DNA of 7,964 nt, from positions 1 through 7,964 of the forward strand of contig CAYMLL010000328.1 of NCBI GenBank assembly GCA_964390645.1, given 5' to 3'. Made by a program: the position numbers and the translations under genes. Below, piece after piece: positions 1 to 6,294 of this stretch. The notes under the pieces are model-generated. The model was not told the origin of the DNA. It ran no database searches and saw nothing but the letters and a program-made list of their open reading frames with translations. This DNA is from CAYMLL01 sp964390645 (lineage in GTDB: Bacteria; Planctomycetota; UBA8108). How positions within the stretch are numbered: the stretch's first letter is position 1; each line of letters opens with the position of its first letter.

Positions 1-94
1 CCGCCGGCTCACCGCCAGCCTCCGTATCCGCCGCGGCGCCCGCCTCCGGCTCACCGGCCGCCTCCGTATCCTCCGCGGCGCCAGCCGCCGGCTC
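1..94 (-). repeat. 42-bp tandem repeat encoding the S1 acidic tail
   Basis: Two adjacent 42-base units, 11-52 and 53-94, match at 37 of 42 positions. Bases 1-10 look like the start of a third copy. Because 42 is a multiple of three, each unit encodes 14 residues in the rpsA frame: EPAAGAAEDTEAAG, then EPEAGAAADTEAGG, then EPA at the edge. The substitutions are a mix of silent and Ala/Glu or Ala/Gly changes, so the frame and acidic character are kept. The array is cut by the window edge and its copy number is unknown. Confidence 0.9.
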
Positions 95-1777
95 CTCGAC
101 AGGCGGAGCATTGGCCTCGGCGACCTCGCGCTGCTCCTCGGTGACGTCCTTGAGGCTGAGGCCGATCTTGCGGTTCTCGGGGTCGACGCGGATGATCTTC
201 ACGACGATCCGATCATCGACGTTGACGACGTCCTCCGCCGACTCGACCTTGTCGGACGAGAGCTCGGAGATGTGCAGGAGCCCTTCGAGCTCATCCTCGA
301 GCTTCACGAAGACACCGAAGTTGGTGATCTTGGTCACATTGCCGACGACCACGGTACCGGCCTGGTAGCGATCGGGGATCTGCTCGGACCACGGATCGGC
401 CTCGAGCTGCTTGAGACCCAGCGCGATACGCTTGCGCTCCTGGTCCACCTGCAGCACGACAGCACGCACCGAGTCGCCCTTCTTGACGACCTCGTTCGGG
501 TGGATGACCTTGCGTGTCCACGACATGTCGGCGACGTGCAGCAGACCGTCGATGCCATCCTCGAGCTCGACAAAGGCGCCGTAGTTCGTGAGGTTGCGCA
601 CCTTGCCTTCGATGATCGTACCGACCGGGTACTTCTCGGCGACGAGGGTCCAGGGATTGACCTCGACCTGCTTCATGCCGAGCGAGATCTCCTGCTTCTC
701 CTTCTTGATCTCGAGGACGACGACCTCGATTTCGTCGCCGATCGCGACGACCTGGTTCGGATGGTTGATGCGCTTGGTCCACGACATCTCGGAAATGTGG
801 ACGAGTCCCTCGACCCCGGGCTCGAGCTGGACGAACGCACCGTACGACAGCACGTTGACGACCTTGCCGCTGACCCGGGAGCCGACCGGGTACTTCGTCT
901 CGATACTCGACCAGGGGCTCTCTTCCTTCTGCTTGAGACCGAGAGAGATGCGTTCCTTGGCCTTGTCGACCTTGAGGACCTTGACCTCGACGTCCTGATC
1001 AATCTTCAGGAGCTCGCTCGGGTGGTTGATTCGCCCCCAGCTCATGTCGGTGATATGAAGCAGTCCGTCGAGACCGCCGAGGTCGACGAAGGCGCCGAAC
1101 TCGGTGATGTTCTTGACGACGCCCTTGCGGATCTGGCCGATCTCGATGTCCTCGAGGAGCTGCTTCTTCTGCTTGTCGCGCTCCTCCTCGATCAGACGAC
1201 GACGCGACACGACGATGTTCATGCGCGCTTCATCGATCTTGATGATCTTGCACTTCATCTCCTGGCCGATGTACTCGGCGATGTCGCCGGCCCGACGGAT
1301 GCTGATCTGCGACGCGGGCAGGAAGACCGGGACTCCGATCTCCACGAGCAGGCCTCCCTTGATCTTGCGAGAGACCTTGCCAACGACGTCGTCACCCTCC
1401 TTGTGCGTCGCGATAACCCGCTCCCAGCCGCGCTGACGATCTGCCTTGCGCTTCGACAATCCCACCAAGCCGTCATCGTCCTCGACAGACTCCAGGAGAA
1501 CTTCCACGGTGTCGCCGGGCTTGAGTTCTGCGGCGTTCTCGAACTGATCGAGCGGGATCGCTCCCTCGGACTTGTAGCCGACGTCGACGATGGCGTCGTC
1601 GCCGACGATGTTGATCACCTTGCCCTGGATGATCTTGTCCTGCTCGAAGCTCTGTGTGGAGTCGTCGTACCACTTCTCGACGCAGTCCTGATCGACGCCG
1701 GACATCGCCGCCTCGATCTCTTGCTGGATCTGGTCGTCGGGAAGATCGAACTGCTTGACTTGGGGGTTGGTGGCCAT
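1..1777 (-). CDS. rpsA: 30S ribosomal protein S1, 3' end missing
   Basis: Ribosomal protein S1 binds mRNA on the 30S subunit and helps initiation on structured or weakly ribosome-binding messages. The minus-strand frame from the ATG at 1777 stays open for 592 codons to the window edge without a stop. Six S1 (OB-fold) domains are visible at about residues 50-115, 126-195, 211-283, 296-368, 383-455 and 471-540. Domains 3-6 carry the typical FGAFV/YGAFV, GLLHI/GLVHI and MSW motifs, for example TEFGAFVDLGGLDGLLHITD and NFGVFVKLEDELEGLLHISE. Domains 1 and 2 are the more divergent ribosome-docking type, as in proteobacterial six-domain S1. After domain 6 comes an acidic Ala/Glu/Pro tail of 14-residue repeats. 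E. coli S1 is 557 residues, so little more than tail should be missing. No convincing Shine-Dalgarno precedes the ATG. The gene lies downstream of cmk on the same strand, a common bacterial arrangement. Confidence 0.97.
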   Translation of the reverse strand, partial: MATNPQVKQFDLPDDQIQQEIEAAMSGVDQDCVEKWYDDSTQSFEQDKIIQGKVINIVGDDAIVDVGYKSEGAIPLDQFENAAELKPGDTVEVLLESVEDDDGLVGLSKRKADRQRGWERVIATHKEGDDVVGKVSRKIKGGLLVEIGVPVFLPASQISIRRAGDIAEYIGQEMKCKIIKIDEARMNIVVSRRRLIEEERDKQKKQLLEDIEIGQIRKGVVKNITEFGAFVDLGGLDGLLHITDMSWGRINHPSELLKIDQDVEVKVLKVDKAKERISLGLKQKEESPWSSIETKYPVGSRVSGKVVNVLSYGAFVQLEPGVEGLVHISEMSWTKRINHPNQVVAIGDEIEVVVLEIKKEKQEISLGMKQVEVNPWTLVAEKYPVGTIIEGKVRNLTNYGAFVELEDGIDGLLHVADMSWTRKVIHPNEVVKKGDSVRAVVLQVDQERKRIALGLKQLEADPWSEQIPDRYQAGTVVVGNVTKITNFGVFVKLEDELEGLLHISELSSDKVESAEDVVNVDDRIVVKIIRVDPENRKIGLSLKDVTEEQREVAEANAPPVEEPAAGAAEDTEAAGEPEAGAAADTEAGGEPA

Positions 1778-1944
1778 GGAAAGAAACAACCTACGACAGC
1801 TGTCCAGCTTCTCTGCGCGAGCCCACGAACGCCCGCACCATGACACCATGGTGCCGCCGGCGAGGCGCGACGAGGAAGCAGGGGTAAGAGTGAAGACTCA
1901 GCGAAGAAGCACGAACACGTTCCGGGTAACTTGTCTGGAGTAAC
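1778..1944 (-). promoter_or_regulatory. cmk-rpsA intergenic region / rpsA leader
   Basis: This 167-base gap separates the cmk stop from the rpsA ATG and holds no convincing gene. Its 20 bases nearest the rpsA start, read on the minus strand, are pyrimidine-rich (GTTGTTTCTTTCC then ATG), with no GGAGG-like sequence. It contains a perfect 8-bp hairpin and a short direct repeat, listed separately. I could not identify a clear -35/-10 pair, so rpsA may be transcribed with cmk, from an unrecognised promoter, or both. By analogy with E. coli, where S1 represses its own structured, weak-Shine-Dalgarno leader, this region is a candidate site for autoregulation. That is inference. Confidence 0.5.
1835..1854 (-). 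other. perfect 8-bp hairpin in the rpsA leader
   Basis: GCACCATG and CATGGTGC are perfect reverse complements separated by four bases (ACAC on plus, GTGT on minus). The 3' edge of the hairpin lies about 57 bases upstream of the rpsA start codon. No U-tract follows in the direction of transcription, so it is not an intrinsic terminator. It could be an RNA structure recognised by S1, or a DNA operator, and it also contains ATG triplets out of frame with rpsA. Confidence 0.5.
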
Positions 1945-1946
1945 TT
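1926..1946 (-). repeat. 7-bp direct repeat spanning the cmk stop
   Basis: GTAACTT occurs twice on the plus strand, at 1926-1932 and 1940-1946, with a 14-base period. On the minus strand this reads AAGTTAC twice. The second plus-strand copy overlaps the cmk TAA stop. The local sequence is more AT-rich than its surroundings. The repeat is short and its role is unknown. Confidence 0.35.
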
Positions 1947-2655
1947 ATCGGTCCGGCGGCCTGTTCGCCACCGACTCTGCCTTGCTCTTCCCGATTTCCT
2001 CGAGAATCTGCTCTACGACTCTATCGACCGACAAACCGTCGGTCCTGACGACGGACGCGCCCTCCGGGACGACCAGCGGCGAGTCCTGACGTCCGGAATC
2101 TCGCGCATCCCGTTCCCTGATGCTGGCGAGAACCTCGGCGTAGGTCGTCTCCTGTCGGACCCTGACGGCCTCCGCGTACTGTCGTCGAGCTCGCTCCTCG
2201 ACGCCCGTCTCGAGGAAGATCTTCGTCTGCGCGGCCGGGAAGATCACGCTTCCCATGTCCCGGCCCTCCGCGACGACACCATCAGGTTCGGCGCAGCGTC
2301 GCTGGATCTCCCGAAGCGCCTCTCGGTAGGCACCGTTGTTGGCGACGCGCCATACCTGATCCGTGACCTCCGGCTCCTTGAGGCGGCCGGTGAGGTCGTG
2401 GCCGCCAGCACAGACTCGCGTCCTTCGCAAGGGATCGTCCGTGCCGGGGTCGTCCTCGAACCGCAGGTCGAACTGCGCGATGAGCGACAGGACAGCCGCC
2501 TCATCGTCGAAGTCGGCTCCCGCGTCGAGAACCAGAACCGTCACCGCTCGGTAGATGTACCCCGAGTTGAGGTAAGGCAGCCCCAGACGACCGGCGAGGA
2601 GCCGCGCGACGGAGCTCTTTCCGGACCCTGCGGGTCCATCGATGGTGACGATCAT
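1945..2655 (-). CDS. cmk: (d)CMP kinase (cytidylate kinase)
   Basis: Cmk phosphorylates CMP and dCMP to the diphosphates with ATP in the cytosol, feeding CTP and dCTP pools. The chosen ATG gives 236 residues, close to the usual 220-230, and opens with MIVTIDGPAGSGKSS, where GPAGSGKSS (residues 7-15) is the P-loop. LNSGYIYRAVT (29-39) matches the family's LDTGAMYRAV nucleotide-binding region, VAEGRDMGSVIFP (128-140) matches the DGRDIGTVVFP motif, and RDARDSGRQDSPL (182-194) matches the LID-region R-D-x-x-D-S-x-R pattern. Residue 130 is Glu where Asp is more usual. The frame stays open upstream to 2868, but those 71 residues are Arg-rich low-complexity sequence and precede the point where family members begin. 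No Shine-Dalgarno is evident before 2655. It lies upstream of rpsA, as in many bacteria. Confidence 0.95.
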   Translation of the reverse strand: MIVTIDGPAGSGKSSVARLLAGRLGLPYLNSGYIYRAVTVLVLDAGADFDDEAAVLSLIAQFDLRFEDDPGTDDPLRRTRVCAGGHDLTGRLKEPEVTDQVWRVANNGAYREALREIQRRCAEPDGVVAEGRDMGSVIFPAAQTKIFLETGVEERARRQYAEAVRVRQETTYAEVLASIRERDARDSGRQDSPLVVPEGASVVRTDGLSVDRVVEQILEEIGKSKAESVANRPPDR

Positions 2656-2934
2656 GAAGGGGGGCTCGGAGGTGAACGCCCGACGACGACGACGTGAGCC
2701 CCGCCGGCCCGCGCGCTGTCGACCGCGCACAAGGGGCGAATGTAACATTTCCCACATGGAGCGAAAAGGGCGAAAGTCCGGTATTGCGCCTGCGGCCCCC
2801 GGAGATTCCCGACGTCGACCTCGCTCCCGGACCTCGGCAGGATTTCCGGAACTCCGACGCGACCGCATGCGCCCGCGAGGGGAATTCAGCCGTGCGATCC
2901 GGGGAACGCGACCCGGACGACGGGAAGACGCCCG
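2656..2934. other. larE-cmk intergenic region without a gene
   Basis: This 279-base stretch separates the larE stop from the cmk start. The open frames crossing it are Arg/Pro-rich and run through neighbouring genes, so I do not call them. It holds a run of GAC trinucleotides (2681-2694), an AT-rich island around 2739-2750 that may carry the cmk promoter, and GC-rich inverted repeats next to the larE stop (2898-2917 and 2919-2936). The 3' part is very GC-rich. Confidence 0.6.
2739..2767 (-). promoter_or_regulatory. possible cmk promoter with inverted half-sites
   Basis: On the minus strand, TACATT (2744-2739) could be a -10 box, 17 bases after a weak -35-like TTTTCG (2767-2762), about 80 bases upstream of the cmk ATG. 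The -10 region overlaps AATGT-A-ACATT (2739-2749 on plus), two 5-bp inverted half-sites around one central base, which is an operator-like arrangement. The -35 match is poor. The main support is that this is the only AT-rich island in the gap. Confidence 0.3.
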
Positions 2935-2936
2935 TC
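2898..2936 (-). other. two GC-rich hairpins at the 3' end of larE
   Basis: Two perfect 6-bp inverted repeats sit side by side: GACGGG/CCCGTC (2919-2924 and 2931-2936, loop of 6), which overlaps the larE stop codon, and TCCGGG/CCCGGA (2898-2903 and 2912-2917, loop of 8). Neither is followed by a T-tract on the minus strand, so they are not classic intrinsic terminators. They could stabilise the larE mRNA end or act with Rho. In GC-rich DNA such short stems also arise by chance. Confidence 0.3.
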
Positions 2937-3822
2937 AGCTCCCTGCTCGCCGGGCCGTCGGCTCGAGACGGACGAGTTCCCCCAGCGCCGCATTCAGGCT
3001 TCCGGAGCGAAAGCCCTCCGGATCGACCGTCACCTGGAGGAAGCCCAGGGCCTTGCCGGCGGCCACCACCGAGTCGAGGACCCCGCCATCAAGGAGTTCC
3101 GGTACGCGCTCCTTCGGCACCTCGATGCGCGCGAGGTCGCCGTGGTGGCGCACCCTGCGAATCTCGAATCCGAGTCCGGACAGCACGGCCTCGAGCTGCT
3201 CGACCTGGCGCAGCTTCTCGTCGGTCACCTCGCAGCCGTACGGGATGCGCGACGCGAGGCACGGAGCGGCGGGCTTGTTCCAGGTCGGAAGTCCGAGAGC
3301 TCGCGAGAAGCGACGGATGTCGTCCTTGTCGAGGTCCGCCTCCATCAACGGGCTGCGCACCCCCTGCTCCTCGCGGGCCCGCAGGCCGGGCCGATAATCG
3401 CCGCGGTCGCCCGCATGACTACCATCGAGCACCCAGGGGTAGCCCTCGCGAGCGGCGAACTCTCGCAACCGTGTGAACAGCTCGCTCTTGCAGTGATAGC
3501 AACGCCGCGCGTCGTTCCGACGGTACTCGGGGTTGTCGTACTCGCGCGTCCGGAAGCGCTCGATCGGCAGCCCCTGCGCCAGGGCGAGCTCCTCTGCGGC
3601 GCGCATCTCGTTCACATCGAGGCTCTCGGAGACCCCCAGCACACCGATGGCGCGATCGCCCAGCGTCCCGTGTGCGACCTTCAGCAGAAAGGTGCTATCG
3701 ACGCCCCCCGAGTACGCGACCACGACGCGCTCGAGGCCGCGCAGAATCTCGACGAGGCGCGCCGCCTTCTCGTCAGCGAGAAGCGGCGCCAGCGATTCTG
3801 TCCCATCCCGTCGCGACACCAT
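2935..3822 (-). CDS. larE: LarE-type ATP-dependent sacrificial sulfur transferase
   Basis: LarE proteins activate the carboxylates of pyridinium-3,5-biscarboxylic acid mononucleotide with ATP and insert sulfur, a step in making the nickel-pincer cofactor of lactate racemase and other LarA-type enzymes. The ATG at 3822 gives 295 residues, near the usual 270-290. VVVAYSGGVDSTFLLKVAH contains the PP-loop SGGVDS (38-43). RRCYHCKSELF (107-117) and WNKPAAPCLASRIPYG (181-196) are hallmark LarE segments. Cys108, Cys111 and Cys188 are all present, the three-cysteine pattern linked to a [4Fe-4S] sulfur donor in some LarEs, unlike the single sacrificial cysteine of the Lactiplantibacillus enzyme. The frame stays open to 3948, but the extra residues lack homology-like features and overlap the upstream gene. 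No Shine-Dalgarno is obvious. larA, larB and larC are not in this window, so the true acceptor could differ. Confidence 0.92.
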   Translation of the reverse strand: MVSRRDGTESLAPLLADEKAARLVEILRGLERVVVAYSGGVDSTFLLKVAHGTLGDRAIGVLGVSESLDVNEMRAAEELALAQGLPIERFRTREYDNPEYRRNDARRCYHCKSELFTRLREFAAREGYPWVLDGSHAGDRGDYRPGLRAREEQGVRSPLMEADLDKDDIRRFSRALGLPTWNKPAAPCLASRIPYGCEVTDEKLRQVEQLEAVLSGLGFEIRRVRHHGDLARIEVPKERVPELLDGGVLDSVVAAGKALGFLQVTVDPEGFRSGSLNAALGELVRLEPTARRAGS

Positions 3823-3862
3823 GAAGCCATCGTAGCGCGGGATCCCCGGAGATGGAAGACGA

Positions 3863-4651
3863 TCAGCGCAACCAGCTTCCCGGCTCCGAGCACCACGAGC
3901 CAGGGGCCTCGGGGCCGAACCTGACCAGCAGGCTGCCGCTCTGGTCAACCGTCAGAACTCGCGACTCACCGGTCTCGTACTCGATCAAGTACGCACGGCC
4001 CGGCGGACTCCGCCGCGTGACGAGATGAGAGCGCTTCATCGGTATGGCCTCGAAGAGCAGCATCTTGACGAGCAGCCGAGCCGCGTAGCACTGACGTTCC
4101 TCGGCGCTCCAGCCGAGATCAAAGCTGTCCGGTGTCTCGCGGATCACCTCGTCGAGGATCTCGACGTCGCTGTCGAGATCGCCAGTATCGCGTCCCACAG
4201 CGCTCATTTCCTTGCGCAGCAGGAAGCCGATGAAACCCCTCGGAAAGCTCCGCACCATGAGCTCCACGCCGTCGATTTCGACGCGCCGTACCGAGCCGAC
4301 CTTCTCGACCTCTCCCGACGCTCCGGGAGGCACACGAAAGGTCAGGTCGCCGCCGGAACGCAGCTTCCACGTCGACGTCCCGCACTCGCTGGTCGTCGTC
4401 GGAGTGCCCCAGATCATCGAGCGCGATCCGGCGTCCTCGTCCTGCGCGAGGATCACCTGCTGGAAGCTCCAGTAAAACAACAGGCTGCCGAGGAAGGACG
4501 ACGCGTAGACGAGGATCGTGCCGAGGCCGACGAGCGCCACCCAGCGCCCCCAGGTCTTCTTGCCCGTCGCACCCCTCCCGGCACCTGCCGACTTGCCACG
4601 ATCCTGCGCGGTCCGTCCTGGAGCTCGCGAACTCGACCCAGCCGTGTCCAT
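3863..4651 (-). CDS. hypothetical membrane-anchored protein
   Basis: I do not recognise this 262-residue protein. Residues 1-35 are Ser/Gly/Arg/Lys-rich and probably disordered and cytoplasmic. A single hydrophobic segment (about 37-61, WVALVGLGTILVYASSFLGSL and following) would anchor it in the membrane with an outward C-terminal domain under the positive-inside rule. The soluble part has alternating beta-like stretches (VRRVEIDGVELMVRSF, RAYLIEYETGESRVLTVD, SGSLLVRFG), an acidic helix (157-172) and three cysteines (90, 188, 254). The start at 4651 is preferred over 4813 because the longer form would be translated through the glnA terminator hairpin. No good ribosome-binding site is visible. 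It lies 40 bases upstream of larE on the same strand and may be co-transcribed with it. The TGA stop is at 3865-3863. Confidence 0.75.
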   Translation of the reverse strand: MDTAGSSSRAPGRTAQDRGKSAGAGRGATGKKTWGRWVALVGLGTILVYASSFLGSLLFYWSFQQVILAQDEDAGSRSMIWGTPTTTSECGTSTWKLRSGGDLTFRVPPGASGEVEKVGSVRRVEIDGVELMVRSFPRGFIGFLLRKEMSAVGRDTGDLDSDVEILDEVIRETPDSFDLGWSAEERQCYAARLLVKMLLFEAIPMKRSHLVTRRSPPGRAYLIEYETGESRVLTVDQSGSLLVRFGPEAPGSWCSEPGSWLR

Positions 4652-4730
4652 GACCGACTTATCGACGTGGCACGCAAGCAGCTGGAGAGCAAAGGTGCGC
4701 ACCCTCTCCCGTGGAGGAGGCGCCAGCACG

Positions 4731-4768
4731 AAAAGAGGCCCCGTGGCCGTTGTGGCCACGGGGCCTCT
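4731..4768 (-). terminator. intrinsic terminator downstream of glnA
   Basis: A perfect 15-bp inverted repeat pairs 4734-4748 (AGAGGCCCCGTGGCC) with 4754-4768 (GGCCACGGGGCCTCT), with a five-base loop. On the minus strand the stem is followed at once by TTTT (4734-4731). This matches a Rho-independent terminator for transcripts reading out of glnA, whose stop lies about 80 bases upstream. It separates glnA from the membrane-protein/larE pair. The T-tract is short, so termination may be incomplete. Confidence 0.88.
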
Positions 4769-4778
4769 CGCGAGGCCC
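4761..4778 (-). other. hairpin overlapping and competing with the terminator
   Basis: GGGCCTC (4761-4767) and GAGGCCC (4772-4778) form a perfect 7-bp stem with a four-base loop. On the minus strand this hairpin is transcribed just before the terminator and uses seven bases of the terminator's first arm. The two structures cannot form together. This could be an attenuation-like switch or a by-product of repeated GGCC-rich sequence. Further upstream in the same gap are a 7-bp inverted repeat around 4783-4797 and a 6-bp one at 4811-4828. Confidence 0.45.
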
Positions 4779-4848
4779 GCCCGGCCGGCGGCCGGCCTGA
4801 CGAGTCTCTCCACCCGCGTATCCGGGTGTCATCCGGGAATCACCTCGC

Positions 4849-6279
4849 TCAGATGTCGTAGTACATCGCGAACTCGTGCGGGTGGGGGCGCACACGAAGC
4901 TCGTCGACCTCGTTCTCACGCTTGTACGACAGCCAGGTATCGACGACGTCCTGCGTGAAAACTTCGCCCTTGAGCAAGAAGTCGTGGTCGTTCTCGAGAT
5001 GCTCGAGCGCGACCTCGAGACTGCCCGGCGTCGTCGGAACCTTCCGGTCCTCGTCGGGCGAGAGGTCGTAGATGTTCTTGTCGAGCGGGTCGCCCGGGTG
5101 AATCTTGTTCTGAATGCCGTCGATCCCGGCCATGAGCAGGGCGCTGAACGCCAGGTAGGGGTTGCAGCTCGGGTCGGGGCATCGGAACTCGATGCGCTTG
5201 GCCTTCGGGCTCTTCGAGTACATCGGCAGGCGCACCGCGGCGCTACGGTTCCGGCTCGAGTAAGCGAGCCGATTCGGGGCCTCGTAGCCGGGCACCAGCC
5301 GACGGTACGAGTTCGTCGTCGGGTTGGTGATCGCGACGAGAGCCGGCGCGTGCGCGAGGATGCCGCCGATCGCGTGGAGAGCCATCTCGCTCATGCCGCC
5401 GTAGCCGTCGCCGGCGAAGAGCGGCTCGTCGTTCTTCCACAGCGAGAAATGCGTGTGCATTCCGCTGCCGTTGTCGGTGAAGATCGGCTTCGGCATGAAG
5501 GTAGCCGTCTTGCCGTGCTTCTTCGCGACATTCTTGACGATGTACTTGTACAGAACCAGAGCGTCAGCCATCTTCACCAGCGGTGCGAAACGCATGTCGA
5601 TCTCGCACTGGCCGCCGGACGCCACCTCGTGATGGTGACACTCGACATCGATGCCCACGGCCTCCATGGTCAGCACCATCTCGCTGCGGATGTCCTGCAG
5701 CGTGTCGTTCGGAGGCACCGGGAAATAGCCTTCCTTGTAGCGCAGCTTGTTGGCGAGATTCGGCCCCTCTTCGGACCCGACGTTCCAGTACCCCTCGACC
5801 GAGTCGACCGAGTACGAGCTCTCGTTCGGCGACCCGGAGTAGCGGACGTCGTCAAAGACGAAGAACTCCGCCTCCGGTCCCATGAACGCCATGTCCGCGA
5901 GGCCCGTCGACTGGACGTAAGCGAGCGCCTTGGACGCGACGTTGCGCGGGTCACGAGAGTACGGCTGGCGGGTGATCGGGTCCTGGATGCTGCAGAAGAG
6001 GACGAGGGTGGGGATGCTGAAGAACGGATCGACGAACGCCGTCGTCGGATCCGGCACGATCAGCATGTCGCTCTCGTGGATCCCCTGCCAGCCACGGATG
6101 CTGGAGCCGTCAAAGCCCATGCCGTCTGCGAAGGTGCTCTCATCGATCTCGCTCACCGGGTACGAAGTGTGCTGCCACATGCCCGGAAAGTCCATGAAAC
6201 GCAGATCGACGATCTTGACGCCCGCGGCCTTGATGAGCGCGAGAACGTCCGCGGGAGACGAAGTACTACCGAGTGACAT
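4849..6279 (-). CDS. glnA: glutamine synthetase, type I
   Basis: GlnA condenses glutamate and ammonia to glutamine with ATP, the main cytosolic entry of nitrogen into metabolism, and works as a dodecamer. The protein is 476 residues, typical of type I (about 470). Visible motifs are FDGSSIRGW (57-65), GPEAEFFVF with metal-ligand glutamates (134-142), ECHHHEVASGGQCEID (213-228), GSGMHTHFSLW with the ligand His (271-281), NPTTNSYRRLVPGYEAP (319-335) and FRCPDPSCNPYLAF (365-378). KNIYDL places Tyr404 where E. coli GlnA has its adenylylated Tyr397. That fits the GSI-beta subtype and suggests, but does not prove, GlnE control. The start at 6279 is supported by GGAGGT nine bases upstream; a start at 6300 would lie upstream of that site. 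No GlnB, GlnE or NtrBC gene is in the window. It is transcribed divergently from plsY and ends before a strong terminator. Confidence 0.98.
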   Translation of the reverse strand: MSLGSTSSPADVLALIKAAGVKIVDLRFMDFPGMWQHTSYPVSEIDESTFADGMGFDGSSIRGWQGIHESDMLIVPDPTTAFVDPFFSIPTLVLFCSIQDPITRQPYSRDPRNVASKALAYVQSTGLADMAFMGPEAEFFVFDDVRYSGSPNESSYSVDSVEGYWNVGSEEGPNLANKLRYKEGYFPVPPNDTLQDIRSEMVLTMEAVGIDVECHHHEVASGGQCEIDMRFAPLVKMADALVLYKYIVKNVAKKHGKTATFMPKPIFTDNGSGMHTHFSLWKNDEPLFAGDGYGGMSEMALHAIGGILAHAPALVAITNPTTNSYRRLVPGYEAPNRLAYSSRNRSAAVRLPMYSKSPKAKRIEFRCPDPSCNPYLAFSALLMAGIDGIQNKIHPGDPLDKNIYDLSPDEDRKVPTTPGSLEVALEHLENDHDFLLKGEVFTQDVVDTWLSYKRENEVDELRVRPHPHEFAMYYDI

Positions 6280-6288
6280 GACGAAAGA

Positions 6289-6294
6289 ACCTCC
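6289..6294 (-). promoter_or_regulatory. glnA ribosome-binding site
   Basis: GGAGGT on the minus strand, nine bases before the ATG at 6279, is a strong Shine-Dalgarno match. It decides the start against the in-frame ATG at 6300, which would place the site inside the coding region. It is the best ribosome-binding site in the window. Confidence 0.9.

Noticed and set aside
1792..1842. 16-codon leader ORF (ATG at 1842, TAG at 1794) upstream of rpsA
   Set aside because: It begins inside the leader hairpin, has no ribosome-binding site, and this length is expected by chance.
272..1843. 523-codon plus-strand open frame antisense to rpsA
   Set aside because: It mirrors rpsA codons in GC-rich DNA, giving Asp/Leu/Val-rich sequence without motifs, while the opposite strand encodes an unmistakable six-domain S1.
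2681..2694. GAC trinucleotide run before cmk as a phase-variable repeat
   Set aside because: Only about four and a half units, non-coding here, and such runs are common in GC-rich DNA.
2656..2868. N-terminal extension of Cmk to an upstream ATG
   Set aside because: The added 71 residues are Arg/Gly-rich and precede the canonical family start at the P-loop strand; no ribosome-binding site supports it.
2642..3476. Plus-strand frames of 250-260 codons across the cmk-larE gap
   Set aside because: They are Arg/Pro-rich low-complexity translations, overlap larE antisense, and have no motif or supporting start signal.
4652..4813. Longer start for the hypothetical membrane protein
   Set aside because: The extension would be translated through the glnA terminator hairpin, and its sequence is a by-product of that inverted repeat.
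4876..6276. 466-codon plus-strand open frame antisense to glnA
   Set aside because: It is a shadow of glnA codon usage with no recognisable domain; glnA on the other strand is certain.
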